From: Achatina immaculata
Lineage: Eukaryota; Mollusca; Gastropoda; Stylommatophora; Achatinidae
Direction of reading: 5' to 3'
DNA: 64,000 bases
Assembly: GCA_009760885.1 (NCBI GenBank)
Contig: CM019692.1
Location: forward strand, 53,132,355-53,196,354
Made by a program: the position numbers and the translations under genes
The notes under the pieces: model-generated
Databases searched by the model: none
The model's input: the letters and a program-made list of their open reading frames with translations, nothing else
Told to the model about the DNA's origin: nothing
In this document: positions 52,600 through 63,604 of the stretch, one piece after another
How positions within the stretch are numbered: position 1 is the stretch's first letter
How the letters are laid out: every line of letters starts with the position of its first letter

Positions 52600-52735
52600 C
52601 ATGAATCTATACTGTGTCTCCTCTCTCTGATTCTTCGTCATGTTTGTTTTTATTTGATGAAGGCTCGCACCGAAACGTCACATCTCTCGTTAAATAATAA
52701 AGCTGTTCCTACTTTTCCCTAGTTTATACAGATTA
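52600..52735 (+). mobile_element. Penelope-like element 3' end
   Basis: The segment 'ttgatgaaggctcgcaccga', then 'aacgtcacatctctcg', then 'aataataaagctgttcctac' is homologous to the end of the Penelope-like relic at 24935-25000, which has the same order (gaggtgtaaaccgaaacctc, then 'taataaaactgttccta'). Such ends of Penelope-like elements are known to carry hammerhead ribozyme motifs; here 'tgatga' and 'cgaaac' fit two conserved core boxes. No coding part is attached. Confidence 0.65.
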
Positions 52736-52756
52736 CTTACATGTTCTCACACTTAC

Positions 52757-52970
52757 TCTTAACCATTTTCTTGGGGCACGAGAAGAGAATAGCCAGATAA
52801 CCTTGGGGACGATAATGGCCAGATGGATATCCACGAGGCTTCTCTGAATATAGCTTTTTGGGTTCTGCTCCCGGCACACTGCCGCTTACATTGGTCAGAG
52901 TGGTCGATAGCGCTGCGGAGTACTTGGTGTGATCCTCCTTCATAAGTAGAGCTGGGTGCACTACCGGAAT
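52757..52970 (-). CDS. Candidate internal exon of an unknown gene
   Basis: On the minus strand 'aatgtttattactaccag' precedes 214 bp of unique sequence ending at a consensus donor (aaga|gtaagt). One frame is open throughout: it starts IPVVHPALLMKEDHTKY, contains PGAEPKKLYSEKPRGYPSGH and ends near LAILFSCPKKMVK. The product is tyrosine/proline-rich then hydrophobic, which suggests a real protein segment, but I recognise no family. A second frame is open up to a stop at the donor. Only the splice signals, the open frame and the lack of repeats support it. Confidence 0.35.
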
Positions 52971-53169
52971 CTGGTAGTAATAAACATTTAAAATTTTTTT
53001 GTTTAAGGAAGAAAGATATCAAGAAAACTATCTGGAAAAAGAAAGAAAAGATGGGCAAAGAGAAGAAAACATCTGATCAAGTAGACCAAGTGGCACATAA
53101 GAAAGGAAAATCAACATATTATATTTATAAATTCCATTCGCAGCACAAAAATAAAGAAGCATAATCCCC

Positions 53170-53388
53170 TAAGATTAAACGTCATGAGAATCTAGAGAAG
53201 ACTGTCTTGGAAGGGTACATAATGGGAAAAAGAAAGAGAGGAAGACCAAGGCAAAGTTGGGTGCAATACATCGTTGATAATCTGCAAATAGATGCATCAA
53301 TAGCAGGCCATCTTGCTTACCCTCGAGCGACCTACAAGAGAACTGTTAGGGAGGCAAAGTTCCCTAAGACACGCAAATGAATGACTGA
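53170..53388 (+). mobile_element. LINE family A, short 3' fragment
   Basis: Plus-strand 'attaaacgtcatgagaatct' onward reads RHENLEKTVLEGYIMGKRKR, then GRPRQSW and the tail to a final 'acgcaaatgaatgactga'. Collinear with the last 210 bp of the copy at 38480. Confidence 0.88.
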
Positions 53389-53516
53389 ATCCCCTGAGCT
53401 TTTAAACAGGGATTCTAATGAACGAGCAAAGGAGCGCCTGTCTCTAAAGTTAGTATTTTCTTATGTAAACAGGAAGGACCGAGTTGTGCTACCAGTATCA
53501 AACATGAGCACTTAGC

Positions 53517-53885
53517 ATGAAACAGCATGATAAAACATCCACATGTGAAATGAGATGCCTAACAAAAGCAGAAAGCGTCACTAACAGAGCTAAGCAAAGA
53601 AACGACGGCATAAGACAACTGGTAGGAACTATGCCTTGTCTACAATATCCAGAGAAACAAACAGTTAAATGCTTTGGCCAGTTGACGAGAATGATGAATA
53701 TACGGTCAGCCATGACGGCCTTCAACCAAAGAAACGCAGGACGCAGATCAGGAGGAAGACTCTGGAAAAGATGGGTAGATGGAGTTATAGAAACACTCAC
53801 GAATGAACACCACGCATGAACATCACTGAGGCCACTCATATGACCAAAAAAGAGCCAACTACTTCCGCCCTCGACATCTCACGCT
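53517..53885 (+). mobile_element. LINE family E, C-terminal region
   Basis: A 100-codon plus frame reads EMRCLTKAESVTNRAKQRND, PCLQYPEKQTVKCFGQLTRM and AGRRSGGRLWKRWVDGVIET. This is the 'EMR.LRR.xG.TR.DR.RN / RQxLRWFGHxxRM / GRPRxxW' ending of LINE reverse transcriptases. It differs from families A to D. The overlapping minus frame is a shadow. Confidence 0.8.
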
Positions 53886-53954
53886 ACAAGAGGAAAGGAT
53901 AAAGTGAAGTAAGTAAGAAATAGGAAAGACCTGGCTGAATAGTTTGTATTGTTG

Positions 53955-54252
53955 TATGTGACTGTGTGTGTGTGTGTGTCTGAAGGAGATAGAGACAGAG
54001 AGAGACAGAGAGAGACAGAGAGACAGAGAAAGAGACACAAATAGAGACAGAGAGACAGAGAGAGACACAGAGACACAGAGAAACACAGAGAGAGACACAG
54101 AGAGAGACAATGAGAAACACAGAGAGACACAGAGAGAGACAAAGAAAGAGACACAGAGAGAGACAAAAAGAGAGACAAAGAGAGAGTCACAGAGAGAGAG
54201 ACAGAGACAGACAGAGAGACAAAGAGAAACACAGAGAGAGAGACAGAGAGAC
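53955..54252. repeat. GT tract and (GAGACA)n purine-rich array
   Basis: (TG)n at 53960-53978, then irregular 'agagagacagagagacacag' sequence for about 270 bp. Minus frames of 78-183 codons (SLSLCVSL) are low-complexity. Confidence 0.95.
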
Positions 54253-54254
54253 GG

Positions 54255-55180
54255 TAGGCTGTGTTGGATGTTCTCTACTGTATACTGTAGATATAAACAG
54301 ATAACCTCTGGTAGCTGCAGCTTATCTGGCAGGTAGTGATGCAGACTTTTTAAAGAAGCAGTCACAGATTGCTTGTGCCTATATACACAGCGCCCGTGAT
54401 GTGATGGCATATCATAGACAGATGTTGAATGTTACGTCTAACAACATAAACTATGTGTCATACGTATGTATAGTCATAGCATGCGAACACATTATGCTAA
54501 TGTACCAGGTAACGAGTATGTAAGCACCAAAACCAGGTATTTTATGTGACATTTATATGTTCTATGTGACATTTATCTGTTATTTAAAATCACACCATAT
54601 TTAATTATTCGGAAAAAAACTCGATTATTTAGGCTTTAGAAGTACGAAAAATATTGCTTATATTGCTGGATGTATCTTTTATATTTGGAATGATGCACAA
54701 GTGTATAATCTTTTATGGGTGCCAGCTATAAAGATACATTTACCTGTTTCCATTCACACACGCCCTGGATTCGGTCGAAAGCTCATCACGACAAATTCTG
54801 CTTTTCTTTCTTTCACTGACAGCCATGTGTGACCTAGAGCCTAGTGTGTCTCTCCTTACAGACTGATATTCTGAATCTGTGCAGACAGCTCCCCCTCCCC
54901 CCCCCCCCCCCAGCATTGCTGTGTTGGGTAATCACTTTTAGTCGAGTTTGATGAAAGGCGTAGATAGCAGACCAAGAACAGACTACCTTATATGTGATAA
55001 GACAACTCCCTATCGACTGGTTCACTCGTCCGCCTCCCACTTTTGTACTCATGTTAAAATTAGGTGCAAAAATAACAAAATAGTGGATTTTTTTTTAACT
55101 TAGTGCACTTCAAAGACTTCACCAGTGTAACATTTAACCAGTATAACATTTAACAGTTCTTATCTCAAGATGTGTTTCAG
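54255..55180. other. Unique spacer
   Basis: About 900 bp of unique DNA with a C-run at 54891-54911. No element or convincing frame was seen. Confidence 0.45.
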
Positions 55181-55184
55181 TTTC

Positions 55185-55500
55185 AGCAATTGTTCCAAAT
55201 TTCTCTGTACTGCTTGTTGAATATCCAGCAAATTTCTCTATGCTGCTTGTTGAATATCCAGCAAATTTCTCTATGCTGCTTGTTGAATATTCAGCAAGTT
55301 TCTCTGTACTGCTTGTTGAATATTCAGCAAATTTCTCTATGCTGCTTGTTGAATATCCAGCAAATTTCTCTATGCTGCTTGTTGAATATTCAGCAAGTTT
55401 CTCTGTACTGCTTGTTGAATATTCAGCAAATTTCTCTATGCTGCTTGTTGAATATTCAGCAAGTTTCTCTGTACTGCCTATTGAATATCCACCAAGTTTT
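55185..55500. repeat. 33-bp minisatellite, 9 copies
   Basis: Units 'tctctatgctgcttgttgaa' plus 'tatccagcaaatt', with 'tgtactgc' and 'attcagcaag' variants. An ordered block of variants (a, a, b, a, a, b) shows a 99-bp higher-order period. Frames of 108, 124 and 151 codons on both strands are repeat-driven. Confidence 0.96.
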
Positions 55501-55564
55501 ATCATCAGAAGATGGGCTGTACCATCACTGGCAGCTTGCTGCCTAACTAAAAAGCTTGCCATAT

Positions 55565-55795
55565 AGAAAGAATGGAAGAGAACGGACAAACGAAAATTAT
55601 ATATGCACAGGAGATGAGTGAAACAAGACCAAGGGGTAGACCAAGACAGAGATGGAAAGACAACATAGAAGAGGATATAAAAGAAATTGGTGTCACCAAA
55701 TGGAGAGTTAGGAATAGAGAGAAATGCAAACGAACTTTATCTGTAGCAGTGAGCCTTAATGGTTCGGAAAGCTGAAGAAGAACTAAAAAGCTTGA
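55565..55795 (+). mobile_element. LINE family F, 3' end
   Basis: The plus frame reads RPRGRPRQRWKDNIEEDIKE, IGVTKWRVRNREKCKRT and a stop at 55772: the 'RGRPxxRWxDxIxxDL' endings of LINE reverse transcriptases. It starts abruptly near 55565, so only the last 70 codons remain. Confidence 0.8.
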
Positions 55796-55799
55796 AAAC

Positions 55800-56383
55800 C
55801 ACTGTGTGTTTCCGTAATTAGAAACCGAAATTCTTGGGACATGGGATATTTCAAAGATTGGCACGCGGATCTTATTAAATAAGAGCCTGGTCTTTAAACT
55901 CCTGTGCTAGATTTTTGGTATTCGAAGGGATTGCAGCAAGTAATAAAAAAATTCTAAGGGGTTACATTTATGTGAAAGTACTCAGACCACTGAAATTTGC
56001 ACCGTGTAGTTCTAGAGCGTTTGTTGACGCATGCGCAGTTGTCACATTGTGAGGTGGGTCTCTCAACCGACGTAGACATGTCAGCGCCAGTGTTGGCTGT
56101 AAGCGTTGCTTTTAAAAAAATCTATTAATTTATTAGCACGTAGAGAAAAGGCCAATAATGGAAGATTTACCTAAAAATCTATTCATTTATTAACACGTAG
56201 AGAAAAGGCCAATAATGGAAGATTTACCTAAAAATCTATCCATTTTGTTGTGTGTGTGAGGTAGGTGTATGTGTTTCCTCGTTTTACGGCACAGTATAAA
56301 AAATTTATCAAAAATAATCTAGATTCAGTTTTAAAATATCTAGATTTATATATGTCATCTGGATTACTATTTTCAGTATATCT
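55800..56383. other. Unique spacer with one duplication
   Basis: Contains a tandem duplication of about 55 bp at 56118-56235 ('cacgtagagaaaaggccaat' is present twice). Otherwise unique. Confidence 0.45.
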
Positions 56384-56384
56384 T

Positions 56385-56935
56385 ATCATATATCTTATAT
56401 CCGTCCCGTGCCGTTAAACGTCACATAGGGCTCGCAAAGTAGTTCGCCAATTTTTCCTGTCTTCGGCGAGTCTTTCAACCTCATCAAGGGATTTTATGCC
56501 TGTTAATTTGGGCTCTCTTAACAATGTCCTCTTTAGAGTTTCACGCCGTCTGCCTCTTTTTCTTCGGCCTGTTGTGTTCCACTTGATATCTTGTTTTGGG
56601 ATTCTCTGATCGTTTCTTCTCATCACATGACCATTATACGTCCATCTCCTTTTCCTGATCACCCATGAGACTGGTCGTTGTTCAGTCATCTGTCTTATCT
56701 CTGCGTTGTTCTTGAATTCGTTCCACTTGATGCCGAGTATTTTCCTTAGGCATTTGTTTTCAAAAGAGTCTAATTTCTTGTCTATTTCTTTAGTTGTTTT
56801 CCAGCTTTCGCATGCATAAATGAAGGTGGATATTATATTTGAATTGAATAGTCTTAACTTGGTTTTTGTGCTTATAACTTTTGAATTCCATATGTTCTCA
56901 AGATTCTTGAAGATTGATGCTGCTTTTGCAATATA
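56385..56935 (-). mobile_element. LINE family B, best-preserved C-terminal region and 3' end
   Basis: A 209-codon minus frame (56414-57043) reads IWNSKVISTKTKLRLFNSN, YACESWKTTKEIDKKLDSF, ENKCLRKILGIKWNEF, RPVSWVIRKRRWTYNGHVMR, NTTGRRKRGRRRETLKRTLL, KSLDEVERLAEDRKNWRTTL and ends RALCDV. The 3' tail is 'tatcttatcatatatctta'. The frame is uninterrupted, so this is the youngest B copy and the reference for the family. 5'-truncated, missing endonuclease and palm. Confidence 0.92.
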
Positions 56936-56939
56936 TAGT

Positions 56940-57705
56940 AGTATGCAGTATATAGATAAGACCAAATAGTCTAGATATAGATAAAAATATACAGATTTAT
57001 ATCTGTCATATAGATTACTATTTTCAGATATAGATATGACCAAATAATCTAGATCTAGATAAAAATATATAGATTTATATCTGTCATCTGGATCACTATT
57101 TTCAGTATCTAGATGCGACCAAATAATCTAGATCTAGATAAAAATATCTTAACGCTTAAATGTCATGCCATTGTGTGTGTGTGCGCGCGCGCGCCACAAG
57201 ATCTGCTGGGATGTCGACCCGCGTGAGATTAATGCTATATAGCGTCTTCTCTGTCGGCGAGAACAGTGCTCACGTTATCTTTCGTGCTCCCAGTAACACG
57301 TCCCAATTACTCCAAGACCTGGAGTCATAAAAACTTGAAGAATGTTTCTCGCGTGGGATGAGAGCAGTCTGTATGCTTTATTAATTTACAAGCGTGCTTT
57401 CTTCAGGTTTATAAACTGTGTGTAAAATGTGATTTAGTCAGAAATGGTTTTACTTTTATGACCGAGAAATGAACCACCAATGACCGATTGTCTTGTCTTG
57501 TCTTGTCTTGTCTTGTCTTGTTTCTCATATGCCTTTCATCGTTGAGGAGACAGATGGACTTCTTGATAACCTTGGGCGGTTTACTTTCACAATATTTAAG
57601 GTTCTGCTGTCTGCTCCATCCACCTCTTTCAAGGCTGGTCTCTCCCAACATGGTTATGTTCTGTGACGTGGTATCTAACGGTGGTTAGTGAAAAGTTTAT
57701 ATCCT
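56940..57705. other. Unique spacer with TAGA-rich and (TCTTG)n tracts
   Basis: Three diverged copies of a unit of about 65 bp with 'atctagataaaaatatatag' at 56940-57145, (GT/GC)n at 57172-57194, and (TCTTG)n at 57487-57521. The pentanucleotide is the complement of the (AAGAC)n array at 29.3 kb but no repeat R core is attached. Confidence 0.6.
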
Positions 57706-57709
57706 GTGG

Positions 57710-58312
57710 GATGTTGAACCTGATCCTTGTCGCGATATGTGCTCTAACTATGTTGAACTCGATCCTTGTCGTGATGTGTGCTCTAACTACGTTGAACCTG
57801 ATCCTTGTCGCGATATGTGCTCTAACTATGTTGAACCCGATCCTTGTCGTGATGTGTGCTCTAACTATGTTGAACTCGATCCTTGTCGTGATGTGTGCTC
57901 TAACTACGTTGAACCCGATCCTTGTCGTGATGTGTTCTCTAACTATGTTGAACTTGATCCTTGTCGTGATGTGTGCTCTAACTATGTTGAACCCGATCCT
58001 TGTCGTGATGTGTGCTCCAACCATGTTGAACTTGATCCTTGTCGTGATGTGTTCTCTAACTATGTTGAACTTGATCCTTGTCGTGATGTGTGCTCTAACC
58101 ATGTTGAACTTGATCCTTGTCGTGATGTGTGCTCTAACCATGTTGAACTTGATTCTTGTCGTGATGTGTGCTCTAACCATGTTGAACTTGATCCTTGTCG
58201 TGATGTGTGCTCTAATTATGTTGAACCCGATCCTTGTCGTGATGTGTGCTCTAACTACGTTGAACCCGATCTTTGTCGTGATGTGTGCTCTAACCATGTC
58301 CTCGTTTCTTAG
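57710..58312. repeat. 39-bp minisatellite, 15 copies
   Basis: Units 'gttgaacccgatccttgtcg' plus 'tgatgtgtgctctaactat'. Long frames are open on both strands (226 and 191 codons plus, 264 codons minus) because the 39-bp unit keeps frame and lacks stops. The translations (VCSNYVELDPCRD, for example) are Cys/Asp-rich and non-natural looking. Confidence 0.97.
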
Positions 58313-58314
58313 TG

Positions 58315-59445
58315 TCGAGCAGGGAGTCCCAGTGATCGCGTGAGTTGCTGACCTTGAAACATCGCTCCTCGAAACTTGACAGGACGACCTTGATCTGTCA
58401 GTGGTTTTGTTTTGCCGAGCCACTTGATAACCAGGCCAGCACGCGATTCAGTGATTTGTTGTCAAGTTTATTTGTTTGGTTCTCCCCCCACCCCCCTGTT
58501 TCACGTGACAAAATGAATTTGTTTGCTCATCATCGTTACCGGCATCATCATCATAATTATCGTTATTAAAGGTTAAACATGCAACATTTATCCCTAAATT
58601 TCACGTTTTTATTATTTAAACCGGATTTGTCCCTCACTTACGCTATTAATATGAAGAGTGTGCGTTGTGTTACTGAGCGTGTGATTGAACGTGCGATTGA
58701 ATGTGTGATTGTGTGGAAGATAGAATTATGTAAAGTAATGGAAAGATCCAGTGTCATTTTTTTTTCAAAGGGTGCAGAATTCGCCACACAAGCCCCGTCT
58801 GACATTCTGGCACTTCATCTTGCAACTTTCATTCAATGGCGAACATTCATGTTAGAGACCGCGATAGAAGTCCAGGGACTGTATTGATAGAAGCAGGGAT
58901 GTGGGAAGAGTGTGGTAGACGATTATGTGTGGGTGTGTTAGAGAATGTCAGTATGTGTTTGGGAGTGTGTGAGGACACGCGAGGGAATGTGCGAGCGCTG
59001 ACAACGAAAGTATGACAAGAGTAGAGAGAAATTCCTATACCAAAGAGCATGCGAGAATTTTTCGACTCTCAGGCAAGCATTAATTCACACTCATAATCAT
59101 TCATTATTTCAATCGTTCAGTCATTCACATATTCTCTCACTCTTCTAGCCACGTCTTCATTCATTAACCTATTCACTCATTAATTCATTAATATTTGCTA
59201 ATCATTCACTCACGCATTCATTTTTCATTTCTCACAGTTCCACTGTCTCATAAATTCACTAATAATTTCACTCATTTACTCGTATGTTCACCTATATATT
59301 TGCTTACATATTCACTCTTTCCCCTCACACATTCTGTAAGAAACTGACGTCAGATCTGACGGTGGAAAGAGTGGTTCTTGTTTTGTTGTGTTCTGTCTGA
59401 AGACAATGACTGACTAGAGAAGATCATTTTGCCTGCGGGAACTTT
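58315..59445. other. Unique spacer with CATT-rich tract
   Basis: 58315-59040 is unique; 59080-59330 is a degenerate 'cattcattcactcatt' sequence. The 102-codon plus frame (58579-58887) has no known domain. Confidence 0.45.
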
Positions 59446-59454
59446 ATCTTCCGT

Positions 59455-60480
59455 TGTGAAAGGTAATGAGACAGGGAAAGAGGGGGGGAGATAGTGAGAT
59501 GAGACAAGGAAAGAGGGGGAGATAGTGAGATGAGACAGGGAATGAGGGGGAGATAGTGAGATGAGACAGGGAAGGAGGGGGAGATAGTGAGATGAGATAA
59601 GGAAAGAGGGGAGATAGTGAGATGAGACAAGGAAAGAGAGGGAGATAGTGAGATGAGACAAGGAAAGAGGGGGAGATAGTGAGATGAGACAAGGAAAGAG
59701 GGGGAGATAGTGAGATGAGACAAGGAAAGAGGGGGAGATAGTGAGATGAGACAAGGAAAGGGGGGAGATAGTGAGATGAGACAAGGAAAGAGGGGGAGAT
59801 AGTGAGATGAGACAAGGAAAGAGGGGAGATAGTGAGATGAGACAGGGAAAGAAGAGGGAGACAGTGAGATGAGACAAGGAAAGAGGGGGATAGTGAGATG
59901 AAACAAGGAAAGAGGGGGAGATAGTGAGATGAGACAAGGAAAGAGGGGGAGATAGTGAGATGAGACAGGGAAAGAAGAGGGAGATAGTGAGATGAGACAA
60001 GGAAAGAGGGGGAGATAGTGAGATGAGACGGGGAAGGAGGGGGAGATAGTGAGATGAGACAGGGAAAGAGAGGGAGATAGTGATATGAGGACAAGGAAAG
60101 AGGGGGAGATAGTGAGATGAGACAAGGGAAGAGGGGGGAGATCGTCAGATGAGACAGGGAAAGAAGGGGGAGATAGTGATATGAGGACAGAGAAAGAGGG
60201 GGGAGATAGTGAGATGAGGACAGAGAAAGAGGGGGGAGATAGTGAGATGAGGACAGGGAAAGAGGGGGGAGATAGTGAGATGAGAGAGGGAAAGAGGAGG
60301 AGATAGTGAGATGAGACAGGGAAAGAGGAGGAGATAGTGAGATGAGACAGGGAAAGAGGGGGAGATAGTGAGATGAGAGAGGGAAAGAGGAGGAGATAGT
60401 GAGATGAGACAGGGAAAGAGAGGAGAGATTGTGAGATGAGGATAGGAAAATAGAGGGGAAATAGTGAGATGAAGACAGAT
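59455..60480. repeat. 32-bp purine-rich minisatellite, about 30 copies
   Basis: Units 'gagatagtgagatgagacaa' plus 'ggaaagaggggg', with 'aggacag' and 'gagaggg' variants towards the right. The plus strand is about 95% purine plus t, with almost no c. Length changes of 1-2 bp keep shifting the frame, yet the minus strand stays open for 862 and 925 codons because the unit lacks stops in those frames. Confidence 0.97.
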
Positions 60481-61150
60481 GTGGTATAGTGAGATGAGAA
60501 ATGGTGACAAATATGGGATAGTGAATTGATGAGAACACAATGAGGCGGTGACGAGGGAATAGTGAGATGGGGACAGATACGAGGGTGGTGAGATGGGGAA
60601 AGATTACGAATAGTGAAATTGAGTAGCGGGTAATGGTAGGGGTAGATATAGAATAGTGAGATAGAAAATGCGGGATAGTGAGATGGGAACAGATGCGGGA
60701 TACTAAAACGGGGACAGATGCGCGACAGTGACATGGGAACACATACGTGATAGTGTGATGGGGACAGACGCAGGATACTAAAATGGGGGCAGATCCTCGA
60801 CAGTGACATGGGAACACATACGTGATAGTGAGATGGGGACAGATGCGGGATACTAAAATGGGGGCAGATGCGCGACAGTGACATGGGAACACATACGTGA
60901 TAGTGAGATGGGGACAGATGCGGGATACTAAAATGGGGGCAGATGCACGACAGTGACATGGGAACACATACGTGATAGTGAGATGGGAACAGATGCGGGA
61001 TACTAAAATGGGGGCACATGCGCGACAGTGACATGGGAACACATACGTGATAGTGACATGGGGACAGATGCGGGATACTAAAATGGGGGGGGGGGGCACA
61101 TGCGCGACAGTGACATGGGAACACATACGTGATAGTGACATGGGGACAGA
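60481..61150. repeat. About 75-bp composite repeat, 6-7 copies
   Basis: Units contain 'gggacagatgcgggatacta', 'aaatgggggcagatgcgcga', 'cagtgacatgggaacacata' and 'cgtgatagtgagat'. Its subunits resemble both flanking arrays (agtgagatgg, gcgggata), so this middle zone is intermediate. A G9 run interrupts the copy at 61085. Confidence 0.94.
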
Positions 61151-62095
61151 TGCTCGACAATGAGATGGAAAAATATGCGGGATATTGAAATGGAGAAATG
61201 CGGGATATTGAGATGGGGACATGCGGGATATTGAAATGTGGACATGCGGGATATTGAAATGTGGACATGCGGGATATTGAAATGGAGAAATGCGGGATAT
61301 TGAGATGGGGAAATGCGGGATATTGAAATGTGGACATGCGGGATATTGAAATGGAAAAATGCGGGATACTGAGATGGGGAAATGCGGGATATTGAAATAT
61401 GGACATGTGGGATATTGAAATGTGGACATGCGGGATATTGAGATGGGGAAATGCGGAATATTGAGATGTGGAAATGCGGGATATTGAGATGGGGACATGA
61501 GGACTATTGAGATGGGGAAATGCGGGATATTGAGATGGAGAAATGCGGGATATTGAGATGGGGAAATGCGGGATATTGAGATGGAAAAATGCGGAATATC
61601 GAGATGGGGACATGCGGGATATTGAGACAGGGAAATGCGGAATATTGAGATGGGGACGTGCGGGATATTGAAATGTGGACATGTGGGATATTGAGATGGG
61701 GAGATGCGGGATATTGAGATGGAGAAATGCGGGATATTGAGATGGGGAAATGCGGTATATTGAGATGGAAAAATGCGGAATATTGAGATGGGGACATGCG
61801 GGATATTGAGACAGGGAAATGCGGAATATTGAGATGGGGACGTGCGGGATATTGAAATGTGGACATGTGGGATATTGAGATGGGGAGATGCGGGATATTG
61901 AAATGTGGACTTGCGGGATATTGAGATGGGGACATGAGGGATATTGAGATGGGGACATGTGGAATATTGAGATGGGGACATGCGGGATATTGAGATGGGG
62001 ACATGCGGGATATTGAGATGGAATGGGGACACGCGGGATATTGAGATGGAATGGGGACATGTGGGATATTGAGATGGGGACAGTTGCAGAATGCA
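61151..62095. repeat. 23-bp minisatellite with 184-bp higher-order repeat, about 40 copies
   Basis: Units 'atgcgggatattgagatggg' plus 'gaa'. Variant order repeats at 184 bp (8 units): the segment starting 'ggatattgagacagggaaat' at about 61617 recurs at about 61801 with the following 'gacgtgcgggatattgaaat' and 'gtggacatgtgggatattga' in the same places. It ends near 62095 in diverged units. Confidence 0.95.
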
Positions 62096-62099
62096 GAAA

Positions 62100-62333
62100 T
62101 GGGGAAAAGTGGTTGAAGTTTGGGAGGGGTAGGCGTGGAATAGCTAGACGGAGACAGATAGTAGGCGGACAAGCAGGAAATGAATTGTAGCTAAGGAACA
62201 ACAGGTGTTCATTATTTTCCTAAGAAAAGAAAGCCTAAGACATTCTAAGTTTAGCGTCCTCTGTCTTTAAGTAGAAGTTTAGATTTAAAGGGTATTAGAG
62301 TTACAGTCCTAGAGGGGGAGAGGAATGGTTGTG

Positions 62334-62372
<39 letters not shown>

Positions 62373-63600
62373 TTAATCTCAATTTGTAGTTCATAAAAGG
62401 TACTTGGTAGAAGTCAGAAAAAAGGTGTTTTGTACTAAACCCATAAACTGCCAACACGCGATTGATTTCAAGCTGGTGAGCTATCCTTACATAATCAGAT
62501 AATTTTCCTCTGTTGACTTTAGAAATCCCACGAGGTCGCTTCCAAAGTTGTGTTGATTGTATAAGATTTCAGACAAACCTTCTCTCCCACGTTTACAGTA
62601 CAAAGATATCATTAATTAAAATGGCACAGTTTTGTACAGATCTGAAGAACGTATTGCAAATGATAGGTTTACGAAAGACAGTTTTAAGACCGCGTGATGT
62701 ATAAAGTACGGGGTGCCCCTGCAAGACACAGACCATTACAGAAGTGTGAAGTAACAGAGAGAGTATCTCAGTCATAAACAATGGTTGGAGATAGCAGCCA
62801 TGTACTACCAGACTGCCATTAGTTTCGGGACGCTACAACATTAAAAACGGGAGCCAGAATAAAGGACTCCTGCTGCACATCACAACAAAGCCAACAGAAA
62901 GGTTCAGAACGTTCGACTATAGCACAACGTAATAATGGAGGCTACAAATTAGATTTATGATATAAACCAGAACAATGGCGAGCATAGATTAGGGACCATT
63001 TACTTAGAGAGAAGTTCTTAACTGGTGGGGAATCACTTGTCCCCCTCCAGGGTGAGTGCGGGGGGGGGGAAGGAGGGGAAGAATTTAGGATTTCGGAGAA
63101 GGGGGGAGGGAAGGAGGGAGAAATGGGGCCAAGGATTGCCAGATTTAGACTATTGGAATATAAATCTACAATGTAGAAAAATCAATATTCCAACAGTCTG
63201 AGTGTCACTCCGTGCTTCCAGTTCTCCCCCCCCCCTTCTACTTTCTTGAAACCCTAAAATTAAACTCTGGGAGGAGGGAATAATTTCTTTCTGGCTGAGA
63301 ACCCATTATTTACTACGAGAACCCATTCACGGGGGAAAAACATAGTAAAATGTAGTACCCATTTATGGTTTCACGTTCCCTGTTGAGGGTACACTAGAAT
63401 TACCGTAATGTTGCTACCTTTTTTTTTTCTTTTACCCTCAAAGCTTTTTACTGTATATCTACAGTGCCAGTCTCTGTGTTCAGTTATACATACACTCTGT
63501 TGTACTGCATAAAATGTGGCAGTTGTGAGTAGGGAAGTCTTTGACGGGGAAGCGGCAAAAGCTGTTAAAGGATTTTAGAAAATCGAGTGCTCTTAACTCA
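62100..63600. other. Unique spacer
   Basis: (AG)n at 62337-62367 and G-rich runs at 63061-63140; otherwise unique. The 63-codon frame at 62513-62704 has no known domain. Confidence 0.45.
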
Positions 63601-63604
63601 GTTG

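Noticed and set aside
59424..62201. 925- and 862-codon minus-strand frames as a giant gene
   Set aside because: They translate a composite minisatellite, two frames are open over the same DNA, and no non-repeat domain or splice context exists.
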